Part shown: piece after piece, positions 9,605-17,337 of the stretch
Position numbering within the stretch: position 1 is the first letter of the stretch
Layout: each line of letters opens with the position of its first letter
Assembly (NCBI GenBank): GCA_048267965.1
Contig: JBLWWK010000007.1
Span: 76,961 to 140,960 of the forward strand
Direction of reading: 5' to 3'
Source of the DNA: GCA-2705995 sp048267965
GTDB lineage: Bacteria > Bacteroidota > Bacteroidia > Flavobacteriales_G > Salibacteraceae
DNA: 64,000 bases
The notes under the pieces: generated by a model
Databases searched by the model: none
What the model was told of the DNA's origin: nothing
Seen by the model: only the letters and a program-made list of their open reading frames with translations
Made by a program: the position numbers and the translations under genes

Positions 9605-9740
9605 TACTTTTGTAACGTATAGAGTATAAGTGATTTAAAGAGGTTACTTATTCATGTTAGAGTTTTGTTCAGACTTGCAAAAGACTGATGTTAAGTGGTT
9701 TCAAAAAAGGCGCATTTTAGAAATAAAATGCGCCTTTTTT
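9605..9740 (+). ncRNA. Candidate small RNA of about 120 nt with promoter and terminator
   Basis: The 212-bp gap after pheT holds an exact -7 box TACTTTTG (9605-9612) and, about 125 bp further, a very strong terminator (9703-9740). The stretch between has no good reading frame but can form stems (ATAAGT with ACTTAT near 9625-9652, and AGTTTTG 9661-9667 with CAAAAGACT 9678-9686, one bulge). A free-standing transcript is therefore likely. Length and phylum would suit a 6S-type RNA (Flavo-1), but I could not confirm the 6S fold; it could also be another sRNA. Confidence 0.4.
9703..9740. terminator. Bidirectional intrinsic terminator
   Basis: 17-bp perfect stem (9703-9719 with 9724-9740), loop GAAA, A-tract and T-tract at the outer ends. 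It serves the + strand transcript from pheT or the candidate small RNA and the kdnA-kdnB transcript on the other strand. Confidence 0.92.
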
Positions 9741-9759
9741 ATTTTGTTTAGTTGTGAGA

Positions 9760-10839
9760 TTACAACCTTCTATACATTTTTTCGATGTCTTCTAGCGTAA
9801 GTTTAGACTCCCAATCGTGGCCTAAAGCGTGAATCCACATGTGAGGTAGGTTATACGCTACTTCAGCCATTTTGCGGATGGTTTCATCGTCCCACTCTTT
9901 CGATAAATTTTGAGGTAAATCGATTTCGTGGCGTTCAATCATGGTTCTAAATTCTTGAACGGCTTCTCCGTAAAATTCTTCTAAATGATTAAAAGCAATG
10001 CAATTGGCAAAGCCGTGTTTCATTCCTAGAATTTTCGATAAACCATACGAAAGTGCGTGGCAAGCACCCACTTCAGAGTAAGTTAAGCTTAAACCGCCAA
10101 ACAATGATGCAATCATCAATTTTTCATCATTTTCAGGGTTTTGACCAGCATTTTCGCCCATAAAAACTTCTCTACACAATTGAAGAGACTGGTCTCCGTA
10201 AGCCTTAGAAAAAGCGTTGTAGAAAATTCCAGACTCGGCTTCAATATCGTGAATGTAGGTATCCATACCAGTATAAAACCATTGGTTTTTAGGAACCGAT
10301 GCCGTTAATTCTGGATCGAGAATAACTTGGTTAAAAACCGTCCAATCACACTTGAGCCCCAGTTTTTTAACAGGGCCAGTAAGCACGGCAGTCATAGAGC
10401 ATTCTGCGCCTGTACCGCTAATGGTAGGAACGCCCAAATGATATATTCCTGGCTTTTTAATCAAGTTTAATCCTTGGTACAACTGCGAAGAACCTTCGTT
10501 GGTAAACATGAGAGCAGCGGCCTTAGCAATATCCATAATAGCGCCACCGCCAATACCGATAATACCTGCTGGTAAACCGTGCTTTTCAAGAACATAATCT
10601 CTGAGTTCGTCTACTTGTTCGGTAGTAGGTTCTTCTGGCTCAACATTTACAAACTCTATTAAATCGCCAGCCTTGGTGGGTATTCTGTCTACTAACTCTT
10701 TACCACGAAAGTAGCTGTCTACCACAAAAACCATAAAGCCATCGTTTTCTTTACGAACGGGTTCTAAGATTGAATCCATTTGATCGAAGCTGCCTCTTCC
10801 GTAAACAACATGATCAATGTTTTTAAAATTCTTGTGCAT
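9760..10839 (-). CDS. kdnB: 3-deoxy-manno-octulosonate 8-oxidase KdnB
   Basis: 359 residues of the iron-containing alcohol dehydrogenase family. It shows the NAD-binding glycines (IIGIGGGAIMDIAKA) and the expected metal ligands (D and H in MDTYIH, H in CHALSY, H in KHGFAN). In Shewanella, KdnB oxidises C8 of Kdo to an aldehyde, the first step to 8-amino-Kdo (Kdo8N). The assignment rests on the pairing with kdnA 3 bp upstream and on kdsB/kdsA across the divergent promoter. A variant of the genome word (GGTAGGAACG) lies at 10433. Confidence 0.88.
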   Translation of the reverse strand: MHKNFKNIDHVVYGRGSFDQMDSILEPVRKENDGFMVFVVDSYFRGKELVDRIPTKAGDLIEFVNVEPEEPTTEQVDELRDYVLEKHGLPAGIIGIGGGAIMDIAKAAALMFTNEGSSQLYQGLNLIKKPGIYHLGVPTISGTGAECSMTAVLTGPVKKLGLKCDWTVFNQVILDPELTASVPKNQWFYTGMDTYIHDIEAESGIFYNAFSKAYGDQSLQLCREVFMGENAGQNPENDEKLMIASLFGGLSLTYSEVGACHALSYGLSKILGMKHGFANCIAFNHLEEFYGEAVQEFRTMIERHEIDLPQNLSKEWDDETIRKMAEVAYNLPHMWIHALGHDWESKLTLEDIEKMYRRL

Positions 10840-10842
10840 TTT

Positions 10843-12036
10843 TTACAATACTTTTTTGATAGAATTTACCATTTTATCTGCGAAATCTTTCATTTCGTCT
10901 TCGGTCCACGTAGATTTAATTCCTAATGAAATTAAACGACCTACGTTTTCTTGTGCACCCGGTAAATCTAAGTTATGATAATCTTGAGGAGCTCCTAAAT
11001 GGTGAATAGCCAATTTAGCTGGAGCTTTCAAGTCTTTTACATGATCCCACTGATTAATAAAGTGGTACATATTGGTAAACCAATAATTAAAACCGCCTAA
11101 ACCATCTTCTGCTAATTGTTTAGCTGCTTTTTCTGCCAACTCTTGGGTAGGCAAAAAGAAGTTTAAGAAAGTTCCAGAGTCACCTTCTGGGTCGTGCAGC
11201 AAACGGAAACTAATTTCGTTCACTTCGCTTAAGCGCTGTTTTAAATACGCTTTGTTTTTCAACTTAGCCGCTCTAATACTTTCTATTTTTCTTACTTGTG
11301 CTAAACCTACTGCTGCATTTAGTTCACTGATTCTGAAATTGGTTCCTACAATCGGGTGATCTTCCATACCGCGGTTAGACCCAATGTGGGTGTGACCATG
11401 ATCAGAAAGCTGTTCCATTGTGTGGTACACTTCTTCTTCGTTGGTAATACAAATACCTCCTTCGCCAGCGGTAGTGATTTTAAAGAAATCCATTGAGAAA
11501 GCACCCGCTTTACCAAAAAGACCCACTGATTTGCCTTTGTAGAAAGATCCCATGGCTTGGCCAGCATCTTCTACTAACGTTAAGTTGTGTTTTTTACAAA
11601 CTTCAACAATGGCATCCATGTCTCCTGGGGCACCGCACATGTGTACAATTAAAACTGCTTTTGTTTTCGGAGTAAGGGCTTTTTCAATACTCTCAGCAGT
11701 TAAATTTAGTGTGTTATCTATATCGGCAAAAACGGGCAAACCGCCAGCCCAAAGCACCGCTTCGATAGGAGCAACGTAGGTAAACGGAGGTACAATTACT
11801 TCGTCTCCAAAACCAATGCCAGCAGAAGCTAACATAGTAGAAACTGCGGTAGAACCAGAAGAAACAGCGTGCACATAAGGTGCATTAAGGTATTCTCCTA
11901 ATGTGGTTTCCATTTCTTTGGCTTTCCACATTCCGTTTCTTAAATGTTCGTGGTTATATCTAAATAGACAAGTACTTTCTAGTACGTCATTCACTTCTTT
12001 GCGCTCTTCTGCGCCAAATACGTCCATTCCAGGCAT
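10843..12036 (-). CDS. kdnA: 8-amino-3,8-dideoxy-manno-octulosonate transaminase KdnA
   Basis: 397-residue PLP-dependent aminotransferase of the DegT/DnrJ/EryC1/StrS family. The usual fold landmarks are present: SSGSTAV for phosphate binding, VEDAGQAMGS, and SMDFFKITTAGEGG with the Schiff-base lysine. It transfers an amino group to the C8 aldehyde made by KdnB, giving Kdo8N. It is first in the two-gene kdnA-kdnB unit, transcribed away from kdsB. A -7 box (12062-12069) lies 26 bp upstream. A GTAGGAACC word (complement of 11341-11349) encodes VGT. Confidence 0.88.
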   Translation of the reverse strand: MPGMDVFGAEERKEVNDVLESTCLFRYNHEHLRNGMWKAKEMETTLGEYLNAPYVHAVSSGSTAVSTMLASAGIGFGDEVIVPPFTYVAPIEAVLWAGGLPVFADIDNTLNLTAESIEKALTPKTKAVLIVHMCGAPGDMDAIVEVCKKHNLTLVEDAGQAMGSFYKGKSVGLFGKAGAFSMDFFKITTAGEGGICITNEEEVYHTMEQLSDHGHTHIGSNRGMEDHPIVGTNFRISELNAAVGLAQVRKIESIRAAKLKNKAYLKQRLSEVNEISFRLLHDPEGDSGTFLNFFLPTQELAEKAAKQLAEDGLGGFNYWFTNMYHFINQWDHVKDLKAPAKLAIHHLGAPQDYHNLDLPGAQENVGRLISLGIKSTWTEDEMKDFADKMVNSIKKVL

Positions 12037-12061
12037 AGGCTAAAAGATCTTTAATTTTCGA

Positions 12062-12069
12062 CAAAGATA
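12062..12069 (-). promoter_or_regulatory. -7 promoter box of kdnA-kdnB
   Basis: TATCTTTG on the minus strand, an exact TAnnTTTG, 26 bp before the kdnA ATG. Confidence 0.55.
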
Positions 12070-12112
12070 ATATTTGGTAACTGCTGAGAAATTGCCTTGA
12101 AATCAAGATTGT

Positions 12113-12175
12113 GTTCCTACTGATACGAGAGAGCAAGTTCTTTACTTTAACATTACAAGCCCTTAAGGTAGGAAC
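12113..12175. repeat. Inverted pair of the genome word in the kdnA/kdsB promoter region
   Basis: GTTCCTAC (12113-12120) and GTAGGAAC (12168-12175) are perfect 8-bp inverted copies 47 bp apart, between the two divergent -7 boxes. The right copy is the full GGTAGGAACC (12167-12176) and directly precedes the kdsB -7 box. Confidence 0.6.
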
Positions 12176-12177
12176 CG

Positions 12178-12185
12178 TATTTTTG
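12178..12185 (+). promoter_or_regulatory. -7 promoter box of kdsB
   Basis: TATTTTTG, exact TAnnTTTG, 18 bp before the kdsB ATG and 1 bp after a GGTAGGAACC word. Confidence 0.55.
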
Positions 12186-12203
12186 CTGCTTAATTAAGAG
12201 TTT

Positions 12204-12977
12204 ATGGAATTTTTAGGGATTATTCCGGCTAGGTATGGAAGTACGCGTTTGGAAGGAAAACCGTTGGTAGACATTAACGGTAAATCGATGATTGAACGCG
12301 TTTATGAAAGAGCGTCAAAGGCACTTACTGATGTTGTGGTGGCTACAGACGATGAACGCATTATGGAAAAAGTGAAAAGCTTTGGAGGGAATGCTGTACT
12401 TACTTCTGCTGAGCATTCTACGGGAACCAATCGCTGTTTAGAAGCATTAGAAAAGGTAGAGACCAAAAGCGGTAAAAAATACGATGTGGTGGTGAATATT
12501 CAAGGAGACGAACCCATGATGCACCCATCACAATTAGAAGAATTGGTAGCGTGTTTTGAAGACCCAGCCTGCGAAATGTCTACATTGATTACGCCTGTAA
12601 AACGGTTAGACGATTTATTTAACGAAGGGGAGGTTTTTGTAACCTTCGATCAGAATAATTACGCCTTGTATTTTAGTCGTTCGGTAATTCCTTTTGTTCG
12701 CGGTTTAGATAAATCGAAATGGCTAAACCATACCACTATTTATAAACACTTAGGGTTGTATGCGTATACCGTTTCGGCTCTAAAAGATTTCTCAGCGATG
12801 GAAATGAGTCGTTTAGAAGAATTAGAATCGCTCGAGCAATTGCGCTGGCTAGAGTCTGGTAGAAGAATGAAGGTAGCTATTTCTGCTCATGATTCTATAC
12901 CTGTAGATACCATAGACGATTTAGAGCGAGTAAGAGAAATGGTAAGAATTGAAGAAGGCCCAAGCTTATCTGAATAA
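12204..12977 (+). CDS. kdsB: CMP-Kdo (or CMP-Kdo8N) cytidylyltransferase
   Basis: 257 residues. Typical KdsB sequence: IIPARYGSTRLEGKPL nucleotide-binding start, VVATDDERI, EHSTGTNR, and VVNIQGDEP. The enzyme activates Kdo with CTP for transfer to lipid A. Next to kdnA/kdnB the true substrate may be Kdo8N, as in Shewanella; this is an inference from position. It heads the + strand half of the cluster. Confidence 0.92.
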   Translation: MEFLGIIPARYGSTRLEGKPLVDINGKSMIERVYERASKALTDVVVATDDERIMEKVKSFGGNAVLTSAEHSTGTNRCLEALEKVETKSGKKYDVVVNIQGDEPMMHPSQLEELVACFEDPACEMSTLITPVKRLDDLFNEGEVFVTFDQNNYALYFSRSVIPFVRGLDKSKWLNHTTIYKHLGLYAYTVSALKDFSAMEMSRLEELESLEQLRWLESGRRMKVAISAHDSIPVDTIDDLERVREMVRIEEGPSLSE

Positions 12978-13000
12978 GCACATAACACGGCTGAAAATTA

Positions 13001-13008
13001 TACTTTTG
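13001..13008 (+). promoter_or_regulatory. -7 promoter box of kdsA
   Basis: TACTTTTG, exact TAnnTTTG, 16 bp before the kdsA ATG in a 47-bp gap; kdsA may therefore be transcribed on its own as well as from kdsB. Confidence 0.5.
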
Positions 13009-13024
13009 ACAAAATTTTCTTTAC

Positions 13025-13858
13025 ATGAGTAAAATTAAAGTAAACGTAGGCGATATAGAATGTGGAAACGATGAGTTGTTTCTAATTTCTGGACCGTGCG
13101 TAATTGAGAAAGAAGACGTAATGATGCGCACTGCTGAAGAGATTAAGCGCGTTTCTGAACGTTTAAATATACCAGTGATTTATAAATCATCTTTTCAAAA
13201 AGATAACAGAAGCTCTGTAGATTATTACATGGGTCCTGGAATGGATGAAGGATTAAAAATTCTTCAAAAAGTAAAAGAAGATTTTGGTTTTCCGTTACTT
13301 ACCGATATTCACTACCCAGAGCAAGCAGCTGCTGCGGCAGAAGTAGTAGATGTTATTCAAATTCCGGCTTATTTGTGTATGCAAACCACCTTAATGGTAG
13401 AAGCAGCCAAAACACAAAAAACCATCAACATAAAGCATGGTCAGTTTTTAGCACCAGAAAACATGAACAAGCCTGTTGCTAAGGTAGAATCTCAAGGCAA
13501 CAACAAAATTATTTTAACCGAAAGAGGTTACACTTTTGGTTACAACGATATGGTAGTAGACCCAAGAAGTTTTTACGAAATGGGAAAAACGGGCTACCCA
13601 ATTGTTTTTGATGTAACACACTCAATTAGAAAATACGGTATTCCAAGTGCAGACCCATCAGGGGGAGCGCGCCAATACTTAGGTGTTTTAGGTAGAGCGG
13701 GCGTGGCAGCTGGAGTAGATGGTTTATTCGTAGAAACACATCCTTGCCCAAGTGAGGCGTTATGTGATGCCGCTAGTCAGTTAGACATGACTCAGCTAGA
13801 AGAGTTTTTAAAGCCATTAATTGAGTTACATCAAGTAGAAGTAAAATACAGACAATAA
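13025..13858 (+). CDS. kdsA: 3-deoxy-8-phosphooctulonate synthase (metal-dependent class)
   Basis: 277 residues. Condenses phosphoenolpyruvate with arabinose 5-phosphate to Kdo 8-phosphate. SFQKDNRSS, PLLTDIHYPEQ, IKHGQFLAPENM and GGARQYLG are family motifs. Cys25 in ISGPCVIE occupies the position of the metal-binding cysteine of the Aquifex enzyme (the E. coli metal-independent class has Asn there), and H in DVTHSIRK, E in LFVETHP and D in ALCDAAS supply the other ligands. It therefore belongs to the metal-dependent class. Confidence 0.95.
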   Translation: MSKIKVNVGDIECGNDELFLISGPCVIEKEDVMMRTAEEIKRVSERLNIPVIYKSSFQKDNRSSVDYYMGPGMDEGLKILQKVKEDFGFPLLTDIHYPEQAAAAAEVVDVIQIPAYLCMQTTLMVEAAKTQKTINIKHGQFLAPENMNKPVAKVESQGNNKIILTERGYTFGYNDMVVDPRSFYEMGKTGYPIVFDVTHSIRKYGIPSADPSGGARQYLGVLGRAGVAAGVDGLFVETHPCPSEALCDAASQLDMTQLEEFLKPLIELHQVEVKYRQ

Positions 13859-13931
13859 GCGTTTAAAACCTTTATAGCATATTTGCAGCACGAAACAAAC
13901 TGCGATTAAAAAATTCGAACACAATACACGC

Positions 13932-14951
13932 ATGGAGTTATATTTAGATTCAGCAGACATTAATGAGATTAAAGAAGCTTTCGAACTTGGTTTCTTGTCT
14001 GGTTTAACAACCACCCCTACTTTTATGCACCGTCATGGAATTACTGATATTGACGGAACTATCTTAGAATTAGCGAAAATTGTTCCTGTACTTCAAATTG
14101 AAGCATTAGGCGAAACCGCAGAAGAAATTGTTGCTGAAGCAAGACGTCAAGATGCTTTAGGTCTAGACAGAGAAAAAACAGTTTACAAAATTCCTATCTC
14201 TTTAGAAGGTGTTAAGGCTTGTCGAATTTTAAGAAACGAAGGCTATTTAGTAAACATCCACTTAGTGTATACGCTTCAACAAGCATACATGGCAATGGAA
14301 GCAGGCGCAACGTATGTTTGCCCATTGGTAGGCCGTTTACAAGATCAAGGTACTGATGCTTTAGCATTGGTTCAACAATGTGTAGAAGCAGTAGAATATT
14401 ACGGTTACGATACCAAAATTATGTTCTCTTCTGTTCGCCACTCAGAGCACGTAAGAAACGCAATTAACATTGGTGTGCATACCATTACTGTTCCTTGGAA
14501 GGTAATGAAACAGCTTACAGAGAACCACTTTACAACCATTGGTACTCAGCAATTCTTCGAGCACACCCGTTTAATGACGGTAAAAGTTAGCGAAGTAATC
14601 AACAATAAAAACCCACAAGTAACAGGCGAAGAAACAATCACAGACTGCTTAGTGAAAATGACAGCAGGTGGTTTCGGAGCAGTTACTGTAGTAGATGCAG
14701 ATGCGAAAGCAATCGGAATCTTTACCGATGGCGATTTACGTAGATTAATCGAAGCTAACGGTGCAGAAGCAGTAAACAAGAAAGTAGCTGAATTAGACTT
14801 AAAAGAACCATTAAGCATCGATGGTGGCGAATTGTTAATTCAGGCGCAAGAAATCTTCAAAGCCAAAAAAGTAGACGAACTTGTAGTTACCGAAAATGGT
14901 AAAGTTATTGGTATGATGGATGTTCAAGATCTTGTAAAAGCAAATAGCTAA
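13932..14951 (+). CDS. Transaldolase/fructose-6-phosphate-aldolase-like domain fused to a CBS pair
   Basis: 339 residues in two parts. Residues 1-~215 are a TalC/FSA-type barrel: Asp6, Thr26 and Thr27 align with the FSA active site and Lys86 (VYKIPIS) with the Schiff-base lysine, but the usual Asn28 is Thr (GLTTTPTF). Residues ~220-339 are two CBS domains, the first with GIFTDGDLRRLIE, nearly identical in style to the CBS pair of arabinose-5-phosphate isomerase KdsD. KdsD itself is absent from this gene set. Position between kdsA and a kdsC-like gene suggests a role in arabinose-5-phosphate or Kdo supply; this is inference. Confidence 0.75.
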   Translation: MELYLDSADINEIKEAFELGFLSGLTTTPTFMHRHGITDIDGTILELAKIVPVLQIEALGETAEEIVAEARRQDALGLDREKTVYKIPISLEGVKACRILRNEGYLVNIHLVYTLQQAYMAMEAGATYVCPLVGRLQDQGTDALALVQQCVEAVEYYGYDTKIMFSSVRHSEHVRNAINIGVHTITVPWKVMKQLTENHFTTIGTQQFFEHTRLMTVKVSEVINNKNPQVTGEETITDCLVKMTAGGFGAVTVVDADAKAIGIFTDGDLRRLIEANGAEAVNKKVAELDLKEPLSIDGGELLIQAQEIFKAKKVDELVVTENGKVIGMMDVQDLVKANS

Positions 14952-14984
14952 ACAAGGTGCAAGCATCTTACAAAATATTTCAAG

Positions 14985-15018
14985 AAAAGGGAGGTGAATT
15001 CGTTTCATCTCCCTTTTT
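14985..15018 (+). terminator. Intrinsic terminator or attenuator abutting the kdsC-like start codon
   Basis: Stem 14985-14998 with 15004-15017 (one G-U pair, loop TTCGT) followed by Ts to 15018; the ATG of the next gene begins at 15020. It lies 34 bp after the aldolase-CBS stop. Confidence 0.75.
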
Positions 15019-15019
15019 A

Positions 15020-15646
15020 ATGAAAGAAAAGCTGCAAAACATCAAAGCCGTTCTTTTCGACTGGGATGGGGTTTTTCATAGAGGTTACAAAAACGAAACC
15101 CGCACCAGTAGCTTTAGCGAAGCCGATTCTATGGGCGTGAATATGCTCCGTTTTGGGCTTTACTTGCAGCAAAATCAACAAATTCCTTTTACTGCAATTA
15201 TCACGGGCGAAAACAACCCCACGGCAGAATACTGGGCGCAACGAGAACACCTTGATGCCGTAATTCAAGGAGCTAAAGACAAACGAAAAGCTGTAGACTA
15301 TTTGCAGAAAGAATTCGGTATTTCAGCCGAAGAAATTCTCTTTGTTTTCGATGATATTCTCGATTTATCGTTAGCCGAAAGAGTTGGAGCCCGCTGTTTA
15401 ATTCAAAAACCTGCCAATCCGTTGTTTATCGATTTCTGTAGGAACCGTAAACTCGTTGATTATATCACCTTTTCTACCGGTGCAGAACACGCTGTTCGTG
15501 AAGTTTCAGAAGTAGCGTTATCTCTTCTAGGAAGGTTAGAAGAAACCATTGAAAAGCGCATGCAATTCGATGGAGAATACGCAGAGTATTTAGCCATTCG
15601 CCAAGCCAAACAAACGCAACTTTTGGGTGCTAACGACCTAGGTTAA
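15020..15646 (+). CDS. KdsC-like HAD phosphatase
   Basis: 208 residues from the ATG at 15020. HAD motif I is FDWDGVFHRG (the nucleophile Asp and the second Asp are present), motif II is ITGEN, and the DDILDL segment supplies the late acidic residues. KdsC hydrolyses Kdo 8-phosphate; here the loop-forming LTDG of typical KdsC is replaced and the protein is somewhat longer, so the call is by family plus neighbourhood. An in-frame GTG at 14957 is rejected because it would translate through the terminator hairpin and the remaining start matches the family. A GTAGGAACC word at 15438 encodes CRN. Confidence 0.7.
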   Translation: MKEKLQNIKAVLFDWDGVFHRGYKNETRTSSFSEADSMGVNMLRFGLYLQQNQQIPFTAIITGENNPTAEYWAQREHLDAVIQGAKDKRKAVDYLQKEFGISAEEILFVFDDILDLSLAERVGARCLIQKPANPLFIDFCRNRKLVDYITFSTGAEHAVREVSEVALSLLGRLEETIEKRMQFDGEYAEYLAIRQAKQTQLLGANDLG

Positions 15647-15679
15647 ATTGCCAAAAATCAATCTATTTTCTTTTTTTGA

Positions 15680-16681
15680 CTATAAAAACCAATACGATTT
15701 TCCGTGTTGTAAATGGTAAGATTGTAGTGCGTTGTCTAATGCTGAAAATGCGGGTTGGGGCGGATAAACACATACCAAAACCTGAGCAGATTCAATATTT
15801 TCTAGTGCCGAAAATTCTTCAGTAGCTTTGCCTTGAATCCCCAGCCAACGGAAACGGATAGAGTGGTTAGAAAGAAACGATTTCACCTTTTCGGCTTTTT
15901 GGTTTTCTCCCAGCACCACAACGGTGCCCGATTTTTTTAGCTTATTTTTTATCCAATAATCAAGTTTTAATTGAAAAAACGAGCTTTGATCGTAGACCTC
16001 AGAATTACGAGAAGTTCTGTAAGAATGATCACGCCAATAGTGGGTAACCTCCGTAGAGCTAACCACTTCTTTTTTTGCATTGAGCCACTTTAAAACTAAA
16101 TCGTAATCTTCGGGGTAATTCAAGGCTTCAAAACCACCTATTTCTTCAATCAAGTTTCTGTGAACTAACCAGTTGGGCGATGCAATTACACATTCTCGAT
16201 ACATCCAATCGTGATGATCTTTCTTTTCGCAGCGTTGATTAATCCAATGTTGGTAAGCTAAATAGCCGTCAGAAATCGGGTTCCTACCGAAATAGGCAAC
16301 CTTGCCTGTTGCAATAGCAGTTGGCTTTTTCACCAAGAGTTCGAGAAGTGTTTCTAGCTTTTTTTCGGGCATTTTATCATCGGCATCCATGCGGTGAATA
16401 AGTTGGCCTCGGCAACGTTGGTAGGCGGTAGAAAGGGCGTCAATAATTCCATTTCCCATATTATTTTGCCATTTTATGCGAGAATCTTGTGAAGAAAAAT
16501 GCGCCAAGATAGATGCAGAATTATCGGTGCTAGAATCGTTAATGGCCCAAACCTCCCAGTGGGTGTAGGTTTGATTCAAAATAGACAAAAAGCATTCTTC
16601 TAACCATTTTTCAGCATTTTTTACGGGTATCAGTATAGAAATTAATGGATTCGAAAAATCTTCTTGTAACTTGGTAATCAT
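15680..16681 (-). CDS. Glycosyltransferase family 2
   Basis: 333 residues. GT-A fold start SILIPVKNAEKWLEECFLSIL, then WAINDSSTDNS, and a DxD-type metal site in HRMDADDKM, with EDYDLVLKW later. Donor and acceptor are unknown; proximity to the Kdo genes is compatible with LPS core or surface glycan assembly, but it is convergent with them and not in their operon. It encodes GRNP through the genome word at 16279-16288 (complement). Confidence 0.88.
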   Translation of the reverse strand: MITKLQEDFSNPLISILIPVKNAEKWLEECFLSILNQTYTHWEVWAINDSSTDNSASILAHFSSQDSRIKWQNNMGNGIIDALSTAYQRCRGQLIHRMDADDKMPEKKLETLLELLVKKPTAIATGKVAYFGRNPISDGYLAYQHWINQRCEKKDHHDWMYRECVIASPNWLVHRNLIEEIGGFEALNYPEDYDLVLKWLNAKKEVVSSTEVTHYWRDHSYRTSRNSEVYDQSSFFQLKLDYWIKNKLKKSGTVVVLGENQKAEKVKSFLSNHSIRFRWLGIQGKATEEFSALENIESAQVLVCVYPPQPAFSALDNALQSYHLQHGKSYWFL

Positions 16682-16719
16682 TTGAGAAAAAGCATTGTTA
16701 CTTAATTAAAATCGAAGTT

Positions 16720-17298
16720 ATGAGTTTTAAAATTGCCGTAATATACGGTTCTGTTCGATCTGAACGCCAAGGTATCAAGGCGGCTAAGTTTTTGGCCAAT
16801 CAATTAGAAAAAAGAAATCACGAAGTAGTGTTAATTGACGCGTTAGAAGCCAACTTTCCACTGCTCGATAAAATGCTGAAAGAGTATCCAGAAGGGGAAG
16901 CGCCCAGCAATATACAATCGGTAGGAACCCAATTACAACAGGCCGATGGTTTTGTAATTGTAAGTGGTGAATACAATCACAGTATTCCACCTGCATTAAA
17001 GAATTTACTCGACCATTTTCAGCAAGAATATTACTTTAAACCTAGCGCTATTGCCACGTATTCTGCAGGGCCGTTTGGCGGAGTGAGAGCGGCTGTGCAT
17101 TTACGAGCTATCACGGGTGAATTGGGTATGCCAAGCATTTCGTCTATGTTTCCTATTTCTAAAGTGCAGAGCTCTTTTACCGAAGAAGGAGAAGCCATTG
17201 ACGAGGCATATAACCGAAGAGTTCAGCGTTTTTTCGATGAGTTTGAATGGTATTTAACAGCTTTAAAACAACAAAGGCAACAAGGCACCCCTTATTAA
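16720..17298 (+). CDS. NADPH-dependent FMN reductase family protein
   Basis: 192-residue flavodoxin-like protein: the phosphate loop YGSVRSERQG, VSGEYNHSIPPALKNLLDH and YSAGPFGGVRAA are diagnostic of the NADPH-dependent FMN/quinone reductase family. Likely a cytosolic flavin-dependent oxidoreductase; physiological substrate unknown. It precedes a flavin-dependent disulfide reductase gene that has its own promoter box. Confidence 0.88.
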   Translation: MSFKIAVIYGSVRSERQGIKAAKFLANQLEKRNHEVVLIDALEANFPLLDKMLKEYPEGEAPSNIQSVGTQLQQADGFVIVSGEYNHSIPPALKNLLDHFQQEYYFKPSAIATYSAGPFGGVRAAVHLRAITGELGMPSISSMFPISKVQSSFTEEGEAIDEAYNRRVQRFFDEFEWYLTALKQQRQQGTPY

Positions 17299-17322
17299 AA
17301 CGCAGGTAAACATTGGGCGTTT

Positions 17323-17330
17323 TACTTTTG
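17323..17330 (+). promoter_or_regulatory. -7 promoter box very close to the ypdA-like start
   Basis: TACTTTTG ends 7 bp before the ATG at 17338, so the transcript would have almost no leader. Confidence 0.5.
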
Positions 17331-17337
17331 TGAAATC

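Noticed and set aside
14957..15019. GTG start for the kdsC-like gene
   Set aside because: The added 21 residues would be translated from a terminator hairpin and do not resemble the family start.
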